NCBI GenBank assembly: GCA_032158295.1
Contig: CM063254.1
Coordinates: 19,110,147-19,174,146 of the forward strand
Source of the DNA: Pycnopodia helianthoides
Taxonomy: Eukaryota; Echinodermata; Asteroidea; Forcipulatida; Asteriidae
Length of the DNA stretch: 64,000 nucleotides
Reading direction: 5' to 3'
In this document: positions 22,201 through 34,475 of the stretch, piece by piece
Layout: each line of letters opens with the position of its first letter
Position numbering within the stretch: position 1 is the stretch's first letter
Translations under genes and position numbers: made by a program
The notes under the pieces: model-generated
The model's database searches: none
Told to the model about the DNA's origin: nothing
The model's input: the letters and a program-made list of their open reading frames with translations, nothing else

Positions 22201-23464
22201 AACTACGGTGTCACTCAAGAGCATCATGGAGGTCGAGTCACAGACTCTCAACCACTCACTCTCTGACCTCACAGCTCTATGCTCTGACCATTATTCCATT
22301 CTCCAACTCTGACCCGTAACCATCCCCAGCAGACCATGCTTCTCTATAGGTCCTCGCTGTATGCTTTATATTAGTTACAGAGATTTAATGATGATGATGA
22401 TGACAGTGCTCAGCCCATGTGAAAGCACTTTCCCACTTGTGCTGTGAAGAGCCCTACTAGAAATTATTACAACACACGCTGTGAAGGAAAATAAACACAG
22501 CCCTTCCTCTACACCAGGGCGTTGAAGTGCAACACATGGTGGAGAAGCAGGGAGGGTTTTTCTATGGAGGCAGACATTGGACTTTGTAGCTAGCTCCGTA
22601 GAGTTAGCATGTATGATTGGGAAAGGTTTATAAATTCTTGTGTCTCTCGATCTGTTACAGCTCCATTGTTGGATCCTCCATGGAGGTAGAATTGGGTTAA
22701 CCATCAACCTCCATTGTTGGTTAAAGAGGTTTAAAAAAAATTGATAAATGTGAGGAGGTAATTGGAATCGAGACTGTGGTATTTCCACCTTTTTGTATTA
22801 AAACCCTTTGGATTCTAGACTTTAAGAGAATTTGTGATCAGACAAAAAGTTAACAGCTAAAAGAGTCTTGAACTTCCAAAAGTAAAAAATAAATCACTGG
22901 GTGAAGCGATACTCTGTCATAATTTCCTCGCCAGTTATGGATGGTCTTGTCATCCCATTAAAGCAGTTTTGTCTTAATATTATGAAATGAAACTCCACTT
23001 CCATGAAGGCCACAAACTAACCGCATCGATTTTAATTTCGTATTCAGGATTTGCTCGAGGGCCCAAGATGAACGCTTAATTTAAACTAGAAGACATTAAT
23101 CTACCTCCAGGATGACACACCGAAGCAAATCCGATATTTCAGCAGACTGTCTGTCTCATGGTCGTTAACAAGCCTTTCAAGATTCACTTTAGAATTGCAT
23201 GTATCCGAGTTCCCCCCCGTATTAGTGTTTATAATAGGATTGTATTTGGAGTGGCCAATAAAAGCCCCTGATTGCAAGATTTAATGACAGATGGTGCGTG
23301 AGAGCTGTCAGGTCATGCCATCCGAAGCGAAAATTGTGATTTAATTCAACTTTCGTTATTTATTAAGAACTAGATATTACCTGAAAAGGGACAGCGCTGA
23401 CTAAGTTATTCATCTTATCTTGCCCTTCCTCGGTTCGTAAAAATAAGTCGAGTGTAGCGTTCGC

Positions 23465-23710
23465 ATAAATTCAGGGTTTGTCCTTAACTTTAACAGTGAC
23501 TAGCCAGCAGGACCAGAGCCAGCTTTTTTATTTCACTGGTCCCCCAGCTTTTGCCCTTAGGCCTATCCGTACTTCATATTGAGTACAGTAGGGATGCTTT
23601 TCAACACTAAACCAGCCAGCCAGACCACTTGGTGAGAATTTTGACTGTTCCTCCTGGGTTTTAACTGGTGTCTGGCCAGCTGGACCAATGTTAAGGGAGA
23701 ACGCTGATAA
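23465..23710 (+). repeat. dispersed repeat family H, copy 1
   Basis: Contains ATTCAGGGTTTGTCCTTAAC, ACTAGCCAGCAGGACCAG and GGCCAGCTGGACCAATGTTA; the first ~120 bp matches the reverse complement of 46435-46592. Rich in CCAGC/GCTGG words; partly self-complementary. Confidence 0.6.
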
Positions 23711-24169
23711 TGTTATCATCGGAACCATCATTTGAAAGTAGACTGTGAGTGTTATCACTCTCCTCCCCACTCCTTGACACAGGAGAGCAAAAAATTAGCA
23801 CTCCTTAAATTTCATTAGCACTCCTTAATTTTTAAAAACTTTTAGAAAAACCCTTTTTTTGGAAGCACACCCCATTATTTTGTTCACAGCATGGAATGAA
23901 CTACCAACGTGGCATTTATTTGCTTTGATCATTTAACAAAAATAGCAATCCACCAATCGAATCCTGCAAACAGGTATAAATTGTTAGAGATACTCACAGA
24001 TTGAAATATCATGTACAAATTCTTTAAAAAATGGGCTTTAATTTCAATTTTTACATTAATGAGTGAAGTTCAGTTCTGAGGAGAGCAAAGAGCTCTACTC
24101 AATAATTTCAGGAGAGCAGTTTACATTGTGTATAGATCTCCTCGTACGAAGAACTGTTAATCTTTACCA

Positions 24170-24440
24170 ATCATATTGTTGTGGCTGAACAGTTAAGAAC
24201 ACCGGACTCAAGCTCTGGCGTTTCTGATCAGCAGAGTGTGGGTTCGAGTCCCAGGTCGTGACACTTGTGTCCTCGAGCAAGATTACCACAATTGCTTTGT
24301 TCTTTGAATGGGACATTATTAAGCTGTACTAGGATTTGTAGTGCACGTAAAAGCAGTGTTTTTGGTTCACTTATAGCAAGCACCCTTGTTCACAGGTTTC
24401 CTCAGGCTTGTGAGCTACAGTGATTAAGTTCACTTATGAG
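24170..24440 (+). mobile_element. tRNA-derived SINE, second family, copy 1
   Basis: Head: TGTGGCTGAACAGTTAAGAA, CACCGGACTCAAGCTCTGG, TTTCTGATCAGCAGAGTGTG, then GGGTTCGAGTCCCAG (B box). The body carries GTGTCCTCGAGCAAGA, ATGGGACATTA.TAAGCTGTA and a GCACGTAAAA block. Same family as 37803-37975 and 49335-49690. Confidence 0.8.
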
Positions 24441-26836
24441 GCATCCTTGGTTTCATTACCAGAAATGTACAACAATAAAAAAAAGTACACCACACTAAAA
24501 CCTCGAATCAACCATCAGGGGGATCCCAGGACCCAACCCCTTTGGCCCCCCTTGATAGTATAAAAATTTCTAGGTTTTGTCCCAATGATGAATGACAGCT
24601 CAAACACTCTGTGGTTTTATTCTACAGAAAAAAATAATAATAAAGAAATACCAGGGACACAAGTAAAAACATCTGTTTGTTGATGTCAATTGTACCGGCT
24701 GACAGGGAATGGCATGTTTTAAGCATTGTGTAAAAATCGCATGACTTGTCCCAAAACAAATCACTGTAAAATCACTCGGTGGAGCTTTGAGCACAAAGCT
24801 ATAGATCCACAGAGGTCAGGCTGACCTTTATGAAGTTGCCATCTTCTTTGTCTGGTACCTCGTGTGTGCAGTAGCAATAATGAATGCTGCTTCTAAACAA
24901 ACTGAAATGGGGTCAGACTGTTCTGCCCTTCGAGCCTCAATTCGGTTACATTGATCGCAACGGAAGCAAAACAAGCTTAGATGAACCATCACAGAAGTCT
25001 TTTGTGTAGTGCACTTTTTTTAACCGTTACGACAGGTTGGAAGTCACTTATTTCCAGGTTTTATTTCTTCTCGAACTGACTCTCCCTGTATCGAAGGAGT
25101 TAATCCTATATCTCACGATCGAGTACATTAATCTGGAACGTTATTCACTGTGTAGGGTTCGCCTTGTATAAGGAGGGAGGAGTGCCCCTCTTATTGTGCT
25201 AGTTTGGGAAGAAAGTCAAGTTCGTGTATAGCCCTACCACATACTATCATAATAAACTCCAGGCTTACCCCTATGTAAAGAAAGATTTTTAAAAAAACAT
25301 CAACGTCACATTTGACGTGTTGATTCTCAGACTACGTTTCCTAAACTTGTTTAGACTTTTTCCTGGGAGGAATAATAGAGCAAAATCTTTCTTCGAAAAA
25401 AAAAAGAAGGGAATTTAGAAGTTTTGGAAAAAGTACGAAGCCCAGAGGCTGGTGAAGGAACCGCAATCTCCGGCTTCCCCTGAACCCCACTCACTCCGCT
25501 TTGGCCCGTATTTTGTTTATTGTTTGTTTTCTTGGGTTTGTTTTGTTAATGCATGGATATGTTTGCCTATTTGCGGGAATGTGAAGCCCACCGGCTCAGA
25601 TCGAAGCCTAATATGGTCTATTCATACATGTCAGGTATGCTGTTATGATTAGGATAACGATCTCAATTACAAAACTTCGGGAATGGGTTCCGTATTTTCT
25701 TAACTTTATAACTTTTTTTTCTTGGGGTGAGGGGTGTAAACAGCTTCTCCTTATCTTCAACAAATCTTTGAAATGTTGACCTACTTTTTAGAGGGTGAAC
25801 TTCTTGAATTTATTTACTGGTGAATTTCAAAAAACAATGGTTCGATATGATTGGCCTGCTGCAATACTTCCTTTCCAAGTGACAGAAAGCACTAAGGATA
25901 AACAAAAAGACGTGCACAAACTGTAGCATTGGAGAAGGGGTATGGGGGCTTGGCTATTGGCAGATAGTGATAATATCATAATTAAGTGTATGTTCTGGTG
26001 GGTAAACTTTTGCAATTATGCATTATTTGGTACATTTAAATTTAATCTTCAACACGGTGGTGTAACAGAGGGAGTGGGGGGCCATAGTGTTACCCAGAGG
26101 GGTTCTCTGGGTGTCTTTTGGACACCCTGTTTTAAACTTGGACACCCGTTTTATGTCATTTAAATGTAACACCCAGTGTCCAGCAAATTTGGACACCCTT
26201 TTACCAAATCCTGGCTAAAACCTAGGTGGGGGCAGCACCCCCCCCCTGCTCAGAACCCTTGCCTCCCCTCTTCTCCCCCCAAATGAGAAGCAACAAATGC
26301 ACAAAATTATAGCTCGGATGATACAAATAGCCCCCTAAATTATGCCTTCCCCCCATGAAAATGCCTAGTTCCATTACTGCTCTTGAATGTCCACAAATCA
26401 TAAGGTTTTGCAAAAAGTATCTGCTCAACACAATACCGTACCCAAATAGTCAACTATTTTCTCACGGGAATCCTCACTCGGTATTCAATGTTATAAACTT
26501 TAGTCTGCACAGTATAGTGCACATTGAATACCTGCCACTGTTGAACAAGGCACGGTCTTTAGGTGAGTGGGAGCGGTGAGTCACAGCGTCCCCACCCCAC
26601 CCCCATCAACTATACTTGATTTAGATTAATTTCCATGCTGGCATGGCAGTCACAATTGTAACCAGTCAAACAAAGTGAAGAAGAAGAAAACCCCTACTGG
26701 GGATTCCTCATTGACAGGTTAATGTACCCACAGGTCCTCAGGTCCTCTCTCTTGTTGAGAATCTGTGATGTGCTTCCTCTAATCAAAGAGACAGAATCAC
26801 CCTAATCATCTTCACTTTAACTACTCGAAACACTTT

Positions 26837-27578
26837 TTAAAGGTATTATACAGGATTGGTAGAGCTGACAAAATAGTCGTGATCGACCCATATACATGAA
26901 ATAACAAACTGTGAAAATTTTGGCTTAATCCGTTGCGTGAGTCAGGAGAAAATATTGAAAAAATCATGCATAATTTTCAGCATTACACACCTTGTGCTTA
27001 AAGGTCCTGTACACTATTGGTAAGATCGAAAAACACAAATGTTCACAGATTCACACATAACTTACATGATTTAAAGTAAGTAATGGCAGAAAGGGTTCCT
27101 TAAAATATTTCTGCCTAAAATGCTATCATTTCTGAGAAATTAATAAAACAACAGTTTTTATCGCGCGTGATAATAAACTCGATGTTTGAAAAACAGAAAA
27201 CACATAAGGTCTCTTTTCACTATTTTCTCGTGACCTTGATGACCAATTGAGCTCAAATTTTCACAGGTTTGTTATTTCATGTATATGATTAATCACACAA
27301 AACATACACTTTGTTTGCGACTGTTTTGTCAGCTCTACCAATCCTGTATAATACCTTTAATGTTGGTTGTAACATAGCTCCATGGTTGTAACAACTGAAA
27401 TCAGATCTTGCGTTTTTGTAGGTTTTCAGATACAGTTTTCTGGAATATGACTTCAATTCAGAGGGAACTATTTCACTGAAAAAAATTAGTTCTAGTATAA
27501 ACTTCATAATCAGTAAGCTTTCAGACTAAAATTGTTGGTTTTTTTATCCTAAGTGGCAATCCTGTATAATACCTTTAA
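26837..27578 (+). mobile_element. TTAA MITE family A, copy 3, split by a nested MITE
   Basis: The left part, 26837-27001, starts TTAAAGGTATTATACAGGAT. The right part, 27357-27578, starts TTAATGTTGGTTGTAACA and ends CAATCCTGTATAATACC + TTTAA. The split falls at a TTAA in the position where other A copies read GTCCTTAATTTT, and both sides of the insertion keep TTAA, a textbook target duplication. Confidence 0.9.
26998..27360 (+). mobile_element. nested TTAA MITE, chimera of family B (left) and A (right)
   Basis: Left half: TTAAAGGTCCTGTACACTAT, then TGTTCACAGATTCACACATA (family B-type body). Right half: CACAGGTTTGTTATTTCATG, TTGCGACTGTTTTGTCAGCT, then CTACCAATCCTGTATAATAC, which is the family A end in inverted orientation. 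Left and right terminal repeats therefore belong to different families. Confidence 0.8.
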
Positions 27579-27986
27579 AGGAACATTACAGAATTGGTAA
27601 GAAAAAACTTGTAAAATATACTTTTTGTTTTGATCACAGATTTACATAAAACTTACACGGTCTAATGATGATGATAGTAGAAAACATCCCTTGAAATATT
27701 TCTTTCTGAAAGGCCATATTTGATGAGAAATTAATAAACTAATTTTCCGATTGGAGTTTATCACTCAGTGAGTGAGCGTGTTATTCATTTTTTGAATCTA
27801 TATGATTTCATGCAAATGTGTAATCGGTTTTTCACTATTTTCTCGTGACCCAGATGGCCGATCAATCTCAAACTTCTACAGGTTTGTCAGTTTATATATA
27901 TGGTGGATTACATAAAGTGCTTACACTGCCAGCAACTGTTTTGTTAGCTTTTGTTAGCAAAAAAACAATTCTGTAATGTTCCTTTA
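27575..27986 (+). mobile_element. TTAA MITE family C, copy 1
   Basis: Ends TTAAAGGAACATTACAGAAT and ACAATTCTGTAATGTTCC + TTTAA. Shares its left TTAA with the end of the preceding family A element. Internal GATGATGATAGTAGA, CATATTTGATGAGAAAT, ACCCAGATGG.CGATC.ATCTC, and a short hairpin around ATCACTCAGTGAGTGAG. Confidence 0.92.
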
Positions 27987-29356
27987 AGTTGGATCTATAT
28001 GTACCTGATGGAAGAACATATCTGAACCATTATGACTCACGATTCATTGACAGTCATTTTCAAATGGATCTCAGGCAATGATTGAGCCTGCACAGTGAAT
28101 AATGTCCATGCCTGCAATTACACGGGGGCCACGGAGGCCATGGCCTCTGTTGCCCCTGGTCTTTGCCTTTGTGCCCCTCCCAAAGTTTCTTCAAAAGACT
28201 TTCCATTGAGAGCACCTTTGCAAAATAAAAATGGCCTTGCCCTCTCAAAGATGACATTCCAGGGCCGGATGTCTTAGCATCTCCAAGCAAATACTCCCCA
28301 AAATTATAATTTTGATTTGTGGATCAAGAAACACGGAATGTTTCAAATCAATTTTTGTTTGACACCCCCCCCCCCTTTTCATCTGCATTTTTCCTTCCTT
28401 CATGATTTAGCCATATTATTTGTAGAAGTTGGTCCATTTGACAATCTGCTAGAAGTGTAGAGTTTAGTTGTGTCATGTTTCGTGAATGTGTAGTTTATAA
28501 GTTATTTTTTATGAGTTGATTGGCCCATTGGGTTAGTTTTAGAGCTTGATTGCATCATCAGCTGAGTACCTTTTGTAATTGATGTTCAATCTTGCTTTTG
28601 TTCTCTTCTGCACACTCTTTTTTGGCTGATGTGCAAATGTACTGTATGTGTTTTTATAAATACCAAGTAATACAACACAAAGGAAACTGACTGGGTAAAG
28701 TTGAAGTATTTTGGGGTTGAACAAAGAAAAATTTACTTGAGCGAGATTTGAACCTGCAAACTCTAGAGTCAGTAAGACACAAGAATTTGAAATAAACTGA
28801 ATCCCTGTTGTTGACAAACCATCAAAAATCGGAAAGCAAAAAATAAGAAACACCTTCTTTCTAATAAAATACCTTTTTTTTTAAATCTCAAATTCAGATG
28901 ATAATTATAAAGTAGACAATAAAGGTGTTTAATTTGCTGAACTTTTAGAAATTTTAAGGGTATAAATTACTCTGTCAACATGTACTACAACATAAGAAAA
29001 AATTATAACATATTTGGTAAAGAAATTGTTATCAACAGGACAAATTATTGGTGATGCATGGATTTATTGAAAAAGTCACTAAAAACTGCATCACAAAAAA
29101 ATATTTTCCACAAAACATTTCTAATATCACATCTTTTCTTTCAAAACTACTTCACATATTCAAAAAGTAATTTAAACAAAAATCATGTCCTTAAATTGAT
29201 TTTAATGCAATTCACCACCTTTTATCCTCTTTTAAATAAAGTCACAAACTTTACCACGATTGATGTAAAATATTTATCAACGATTCCTGTACTTTTTTAA
29301 AAAGAATAATTCAACAAAAGTTGTCAGCTTTGGTCCATAAAAATTGCACTGTAATC

Positions 29357-29740
29357 TTAATAAAGGCAGGATATACTTTATATTGTCAAAGACTAGTATC
29401 CTCACTTGGTGTATTCCAACATAATATGCAAAACAAAATAAGCCTGTGAAAATTTTGCCTCAATTGGTCATCAAAGTTGCACGAAAATAATGAAAGAAAA
29501 AAATCACCCTTGTTGCATAGAATTGTGTGCTTTCAGATGCCCGAGACTGAAGCCTTTCTCAGATTCAAATATTTGAGTGAGAAATTACCTCTTTCTCAAA
29601 AACTACATTACTTCAGAGGGAGCCGTTTCTCACAATGTTTTATTACTAGTATCAGCAGCTCACAGGTGCTCCTTCCCAGGTAAGACTTTATGGTTATATA
29701 TTTCGTGAGCAATTACCAAAAAAGTATCCACTGCCTTTAA
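29357..29740 (+). mobile_element. TTAA MITE family D, copy 3
   Basis: Left end TTAATAAAGGCAGGATATAC (slightly altered), right end AAGTATCCACTGCC + TTTAA. The body has GTCAAAGACTAGTATCCTCA, GTGTGCTTTCAGATGC, CTCAAAAACTACATTACTTC and GAGGGAGCCGTTTCTCACAA as in 37044-37803. An open frame inside is incidental. Confidence 0.85.
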
Positions 29741-30339
29741 CAATTATTTCACATTACCTTGTGCAGCACTGACAGACTGTGAAGACAAATAGCAGCACAC
29801 TGTTGCAGCTATACAGTACAAATAAATATTCACAATCCGTTGTCTCCCATCGTTAAAATTCCACATGGCAGTTCTTCCATTCATACTGACGATAAAAATG
29901 TGTTCCAGTCGAACTCCCACACGTTTTCAATATCTCAATTGACACACACAGTAACTTAGCTTTCCCAAAAAAATTATTTTAACAGAGATCAAAACAGATA
30001 TGACTCCAGTGGAAAAAACCACATCAGTTTGTTTAGCAGATGGTAGAGTTTCACGTTTGCCCGCGAAGATAACAGAAAAATAGGTGCAACTTCTACAAAG
30101 CAGAGTTGTGCAAACAAATTGGAGTGGTGACTTTTGGCAAAAAAGATTTGACGTATTATCAATCCAAGAACTTGTTCATACAGTGAGAGCTTTGGAGTTA
30201 ATATCCACACATTCTGGTGCGTGTTTCAATCAGTACATGCAAACTATTGAGCCATAAACCTCACATGCTGAGTATGCTTCACATGCAATACACAGGTTCT
30301 AGTACAAAGTGGGAGGAGCTATTGTGAAGCTGTCAGCGC

Positions 30340-30430
30340 TCCCAATGATTGACAGGGACGGGGGTAATCTATCATCCAATCAGGACATCCTCCTGGGCGC
30401 AAGAGGGCCAATCAGATCGCCAATAAACTT
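30340..30430. promoter_or_regulatory. CCAAT-box cluster, possible promoter or enhancer
   Basis: Four CCAAT pentamers at 30342, 30376, 30408 and 30420, two in the NF-Y-preferred form CCAATCAG, plus GTGGGAGGAGCT at 30309. GC is higher than in neighbouring intron and no dispersed repeat is recognised. An ATG in good context (AACCATGG) at 30531 opens only 12 codons. Confidence 0.3.
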
Positions 30431-31599
30431 CTTCTTGCGTGTGTGTGGTGTACCCTGAAGACGTAGCGGTGTAAACACAGCGAAGGTGAAGGCAAGGGGG
30501 ATTGTGCACTGCCGTGCGAGAAAACAAACCATGGAACTTGGGGTTCAAAGAGTCGATCTACAGCATGTGTAAAAATACTCTTGGATAAATCATCTTGGCC
30601 ATTTGAAAACGCTTTGTTTGGACAAGGAAGGTTTTGGACTTCTCTTTGTAAAGATTTTTTTCCTTGCCCTTTTTTGATGTGTTTTTCATCCTCGAGACAA
30701 ACTATCACGTAAACAATACAAATTGAAGACAGACGTCTGGTGATCAAGGTCGGTCAAAACTAGTCAAGTAAACATTTGCGTAAACATTGATTTTAGGAAT
30801 AGGTTCATTTTGGTCTTGGGCTCGGAACAACTTGTCAAATCATAAAAAATTATGGTAGTATTTTTTTATAAAAATCTCAAATTAGTTTTAGCGAAATAGA
30901 AAATTTAAAGCCAATGACTGGACATGCTGCTCAATAGTTGAGAAATTTCAGAATCGGATTACTGAAAACCCTTGATCTAAAGTTCATCTTGATTTGGTCA
31001 AGTCGAGATTTGTTTTTCGAGTGAAATATCACTTCAGCTTACTTAAAATATTACCTAGCGAAAAGAGAACAAGTCATTAAATCTGGTTACCTTTTTTGCT
31101 ATGATAGGCTCAGTGCTTAGACAGAGAAATACCCACTGGTGGAAGGAATCCGAAATTTGAGGCAAGCTCTGTGAGCGATTCTCTAAAAAGTATCATACCA
31201 GATGTACTAAATGGAGATCTGCACAAGCAGCTGACATCCTGAGCGGTCCAAATTTATGTTTTCCCCAAAAGCAGTGGAATCTTTACACCACAAAAGTGCA
31301 TTAACACCCATTATCGAACTAAATTGCTACCCCGTAATAAAAAGTTATGTTCTTCTTTGTGTAATTTGCCACAATGACTCGACCCCGAAACAAAAATGCA
31401 TAATAATTTTTAGCAGTTGAGAGCCTCTGACCGCCTGACTGCACATAATCACAGCTTGCATCCTGGTACAGTTATAGGTATGGGTAGGATTGGTAGCACG
31501 GGACTAGTATTTTATGTGTTTATTAACCCATAAAGTGAGGACAGAGACCATACACTAGTCTTGGTTACAAGACTCTCCAGTTGTGTAATCACATGGCCG

Positions 31600-31611
31600 G
31601 CCCTCTGGTGG
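31600..31611 (-). promoter_or_regulatory. CTCF-core-like motif
   Basis: The minus strand reads CCACCAGAGGGC, an exact fit to the core of the bilaterian CTCF motif (CCASYAGRKGGC). Position: middle of intron 1. Motif match only. Confidence 0.3.
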
Positions 31612-32262
31612 CGAGCGGTTCATTTGGGCTCTACTATAGCTGGTTAGGTTTATTGTGACTGCGGGCGTTCGTGACTACACAACTTTGTCTTGGAACTGTG
31701 ATAGCTCCATGGTGAGACTAACCATACACCTGTTGGCAGTACCACTGTGACAAATTGAGTGTAAAGTGACGCTGTGACATCAGGGGGAAGTATCTATGCT
31801 TGTGATGGGAACAAAAAATACTTGCTTTACTTTTGGGGATTAACTGGCAGGCGACATGGCCTGTTAGTTCCCGGGTCCGATCGCAAAAACAAGCGGCTGG
31901 GAATATTTTATTTTTGTGTGTGGAGATGGGTGTTCTTGGCACGGTGGGAAGCGATAATGGAGGGATAAATGACGGCAGAATGACACGCTGTGGTCAACGC
32001 TAGAGGTCGGCGGGCGTCTGGAGAGTGGGTGGATATTGTGAAAAAGTTGTGTGGTTGGATTGTTTTCAGAATGGATATAGAACCTGATTCTGTAGTTGCG
32101 TAATTGGAGCATAGGTTAGAGAGCAGCAGTGGGGGGTTCAGTGTCATTATTTTATATAGACGAAATGAAATATTTTATTGATATGGTGTATTGGCATTTT
32201 GGGATCACTTCTTACCAGCCATGTGTGTGGCGAACATGAGAGCAACGCAGTGGGAATACATA

Positions 32263-32405
32263 GGCCGTTTTCGAAATCACGGTTTGGGCTTGGGCTTGGG
32301 CTCCGCTCGCCTGTTTGAAGCCCCCATAAGGACAGCACACGTTTTCTAAATAACTGACCCAAGCCCATCAAGCCCAAGCCCAAACCCGTGGTTTAGAAAA
32401 CGGCC
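32263..32405. mobile_element. foldback element, GGCCGTTTTCGAAA ends
   Basis: 143 bp. Left arm GGCCGTTTTCGAAATCACGG then TTTGGGCTTGGGCTT; right arm AAGCCCAAGCCCAAACCC then GTGGTTTAGAAAACGGCC. The two arms pair over about 35 bp around a CTCGCCTGTTTGAAGCC loop. A left-arm half copy lies at 36213. Confidence 0.85.
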
Positions 32406-33278
32406 AAAGTATTACAGCAAAATTGTACTAAGACGGAATATCAATCTTTTCATGAGGGTGGGGGGGGGGTGGTTCCGATCTTAAGCCGATTGAACTTGTA
32501 AATGGGTCATTAAATTCTTCCCGGAATGATATAAAACAACAACAAAAATAGATTTCATAATGTAGTTTCTATTAATCCAAGGTTTTCAAATCATTCAAAA
32601 CACATTATAGTACGGTTGAGCACACTTTGCGGCATATCCCATCCTCTTTGAAAATTGATCGTTTTATTTATTACAACTCCCACCCCGGTTCAAAGGCGGC
32701 TTACACAACTTGATTATTTGACCTTTGACCCCATGCTCGGGTCAAGTCAAGGTTGCGCCATAAAAGTTGCACAAGGTGTTAGTGTCATGTTAGAAGAAAA
32801 AATTGATGTAATTTCAATGAGCGAGTGACGATTTATAGTTTTTGAATAAACAGCGTTGTCTTTCAACCAGGGGGGGGGGTCTAAGAAAAGTGCGTTCCCC
32901 TTTAATAAGTAGTATGAGTAGGTCTATATAAAGTGTTTTTTTTGTCAAGATCCGTGGTCTGTGGTAGATGGATTGAGACGAACTTGTGTAATGTCGTGAA
33001 CATTTAGAAAACGACTTTAGCATGACTGCGCCTCAGACAGCCGGCTGCATACAATGGCGTTTTTATGTTGTTCCCCTTCCGCCTCTCTCTAAAATGACCA
33101 CAAACGTTTTGGGGAAGTCAGTTTCCTTCCAATCTTTTGTCATTTCCAGTAGAACTATTTCGTAATTATCCTCAAAACAATTTTTAATGTGACCATGGAG
33201 AGGTAGAAATCACCGGCTTGTAACATGATATAAAGAATGTTTTCATCATTTGTCATATGTTTTTCTACTGCTATATTC

Positions 33279-33633
33279 TTAAAGAGTGTGTACACCATTG
33301 GTAAGATTTAAAAATAAATGTTCACAGATTTGCACATAACTTACATGGTATAAAGATGGTCATGGTGGAAAACTTCCCTCTAAATAGATTTGCTTAAAAT
33401 GCTATAGTTTATAGGAAATGAGTAAAACAATATTAGTCTTTATCGCGCGTGTCCAAAAGCCGATGTTGGAAAACAGTGAAAACTTACAATGGAGTCTGTC
33501 ACCGTTTTCCCATGACTCCAAAGGCCGATTGAGCTTAAACTCTCACAGGTTTGTTATTTCATTTATTATGTTGGGTCACATAAAATGCGGATACTAGTCT
33601 TTGAAAATTAACAATGTTGTACATGTGCTTTAA
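33279..33633 (+). mobile_element. TTAA MITE family B, copy 2
   Basis: Left TTAAAGAGTGTGTACACCAT, right AACAATGTTGTACATGTGC + TTTAA. Typical body: TGTTCACAGATTTGCACATA, TTTATCGCGCGTGTCC, TGACTCCAAAGGCCGATTGA, ACAGGTTTGTTATTTCAT. Confidence 0.9.
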
Positions 33634-34293
33634 AACTCTCGTCAATATTATGCACGGCAATCAACCAAAGCTTGGAACATTCTGATGTACGGTGTCATGT
33701 ATGCTCTTTTATCCCCCAACACAACTCAATGGTCTACCTTAACCCAAAACACGTTTTTTTTTTAACTCATGAAATATTAAGCGTATCCCAGACTGGAGCA
33801 GATTTGCTGTCTAAATATTAACAAATGAGCTTACACAATTATCCAAATTAGCCACTGCTGATGACGAAACGTCGTTATCAGTTACACACCGATATGGGTA
33901 ATTAGTTAACCTGGATAAGAACCTGTTGTACTGAGGATCACCGTGTGTCAAGCCTAATGTAATATTTCCCAGGCCTGATGTCGTATAGAAGTCACGTGTG
34001 CTAATTAATTGAGGGAAACCAGTCCTCTCCCATGAATCTACATGGAGATGATTTATATCAAAAGCAGGTGGTTCCTTCTCGCTATTCTATCCAAAAGTCT
34101 AATTAGGTCGGTTTTGACAACGTGAAACTTGCTAAGCATAGAGTTAGTTTCACTAAGAATCATGAAGTTACCAGCCAAATTGCAATACAATGGTGTGTTG
34201 TTTGTGACTGGTACCACTCCCCCGCTAAGCAGAACTGAGATTGGTTGAGTGTTCTTCATGATTGTGATCATGTGCCTCAAACTCAGCAGCAAC

Positions 34294-34475
34294 TGGACCC
34301 AATTTCATAGAGCTGCTTAACACAAAACGTAGCTTAACACAACACAATGATGCTTACCAGAGTGAGGGTACCAGCCAAAATACCATTTCACAGTACCGTG
34401 ACAGGCATCCTACTCATTTTTGCTTAACGGAAAATAGTTAGGCGATGTTTTCTGCTTAAGCATCTCTGTGTCTCC
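34294..34475 (+). mobile_element. GGGCCCAATTTCATAG-type element, partial
   Basis: Starts GGACCCAATTTCATAGAGCT then GCTTAA..CA.AAAA, ACCAGCCAAAATACCAT and TTTTGCTTAACGGAAA, collinear with the better-preserved 58162-58341. The right terminal repeat is lost. Confidence 0.6.

Noticed and set aside
28110..28170. GC-rich palindromic stretch GGCCACGGAGGCCATGGCC as a regulatory site
   Set aside because: Looks like part of a dispersed repeat with the surrounding TGTTGCCCCTGG words; no second copy in the window allowed definition.
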